From positions 124,001 to 188,000 of the forward strand of contig NZ_JAEHHL010000002.1 in assembly GCF_016623495.1 (NCBI RefSeq): a stretch of 64,000 nt of DNA, written 5' to 3'. Shown here piece by piece: positions 63,490 through 64,000 of the stretch. The first letter of the stretch is position 1. Every line of letters starts with the position of its first letter. Made by a program: the position numbers and the translations under genes. The notes below the pieces were generated by a model. It was not told where the DNA came from, ran no database searches, and worked only from the letters and a program-made list of their open reading frames with translations. The DNA comes from Thermohalobaculum xanthum (GTDB lineage: Bacteria; Pseudomonadota; Alphaproteobacteria; Rhodobacterales; Rhodobacteraceae).

Positions 63490-63978
63490 TCAGAGCTGGC
63501 CCAACAGGACCTCGGCCTTGGTCGCCTCGGCCTTCGAGGGCGCATCCTCGACGTTCAGCGCGGTGAGCTTGCCGTTGCGCACGACGGCCGAGAAACGCTG
63601 CGCGCGCTGGCCGAGCCCGGCGCCCGAGCCGTCGAAGCTAAGCCCCATCGCGGTCACGAGCCCGGCGTCGGCATCGCACATCACGCGGATACCGGCCTTG
63701 TCGGCGCCCGTCGCCTCGCCCCAGGCGCGCGCGACGAAGGGGTCGTTGACCGTGAGGCAGACGATCTCGTCGACGCCCTTGGCCTTCAGCGCCGCCGCGT
63801 TGTCGACGAAGCTGGGCATATGCTTGTTGTGGCAGGTCGGGGTGAAGGCGCCCGGCACCGCGAAGAGCGCGACGGTGCGGCCGCCGAACACGTCGGATAC
63901 GGCAACGGCCTTGGGGCCGTCGGGGGTCATCTCGAAGAGCTTGCCGTCCGGCAGCGAGTCGCCGACTTCGATGGTCAT
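63490..63978 (-). CDS. Peroxiredoxin (Prx5/PMP20 type)
   Basis: A 162-residue thiol peroxidase reducing H2O2 and organic hydroperoxides. The peroxidatic motif PGAFTPTCHNKHMPSF holds the active cysteine at about residue 49, and VCLTVNDPFVARAWGEATGA is the next conserved block. One further cysteine occurs in VMCDADA; no resolving cysteine at the C-terminus, as in glutaredoxin-dependent one-Cys members. AAGGGAGAGG precedes ATG 63978. Confidence 0.93.
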   Translation of the reverse strand: MTIEVGDSLPDGKLFEMTPDGPKAVAVSDVFGGRTVALFAVPGAFTPTCHNKHMPSFVDNAAALKAKGVDEIVCLTVNDPFVARAWGEATGADKAGIRVMCDADAGLVTAMGLSFDGSGAGLGQRAQRFSAVVRNGKLTALNVEDAPSKAEATKAEVLLGQL

Positions 63979-64000
63979 GGGTCCTCTCCCTTGGATTGGT

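Overview
The window is chromosomal DNA of a high-GC alphaproteobacterium, most likely a member of the Rhodobacterales (Paracoccaceae or Roseobacteraceae type). Supporting points are the class I (archaeal-type) lysyl-tRNA synthetase, the Lrp-type PutR next to PutA, a DUF1127 protein, a Rhodobacterales-style urease cluster, HDAC-family and YrhK-like genes, many GTG/TTG starts and 4-base ATGA/GTGA overlaps. No phage, insertion sequence, CRISPR array or integrase is visible. One gene (15936-16955) is strikingly AT-rich and looks acquired.

Layout. 1-1.6 kb: the tail of a DinB-like polymerase, a compact three-hairpin small RNA with its own promoter and terminator, an N-formylglutamate amidohydrolase and tRNA-Val(GAC). 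1.7-7.7 kb (minus strand): AsmA-family protein, a VWA/DUF1194 protein, and a two-TM protein coupled to LysRS. 7.9-11.3 kb: TerB-like protein, GST, PBP4-type DacB, NadD. 11.5-16 kb: an orphan peptide-type solute-binding protein, PPK2, EttA and the foreign DUF4238 gene. 17-20 kb: a fasciclin lipoprotein, a small lipoprotein, a cold-shock protein, a stand-alone cNMP-binding protein and a hypothetical protein. 20.3-24.5 kb: a polyamine ABC transporter split into two divergent units (potF-potG leftward, potH-potI rightward), meeting an HDAC-family deacetylase. 25.4-34 kb: BioY, a large GspL/PilM-like plus PilP/GspC-like membrane protein, a metallophosphoesterase, a CorC-type transporter, a quinone-reductase-like enzyme, DUF1127, a GST and an SDR. 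34-40.7 kb: PdxH, FabI, trifunctional-length PutA with divergent PutR, and PcaD.

40.7-48.4 kb: a complete urease set (ureD, A, B, C, E, F, G) on the minus strand, interrupted between ureB and ureC by a GFA protein, a GNAT protein and an oppositely oriented di-haem cytochrome c. ureC therefore needs its own promoter, and a perfect 16-bp palindrome lies in its upstream region. 48.6-53.8 kb: GalE, then a copper unit (DUF411 protein plus a YHS-YHS P-type ATPase) with a textbook 19-bp-spaced MerR/CueR promoter, and a TIM-barrel protein. 53.8-57 kb: a cNMP-binding protein overlapping a 904-residue ABC exporter-like protein whose nucleotide-binding motifs are all degenerate and which carries a large insert. 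57-64 kb: PaaI-type thioesterase, MlaC-like protein, a type I secretion ABC/HlyD pair whose ATPase has a repetitive Lys-Pro-Glu tail, a FemAB/GNAT-like protein, and a peroxiredoxin.

The most unusual items are the degenerate ABC/cNMP pair, the GspL-to-PilP-like fusion, the acquired DUF4238 gene fused in spacing to ettA, the split urease operon with a 25-codon ORF filling the ureA-ureB gap, and several clean palindromic operators.
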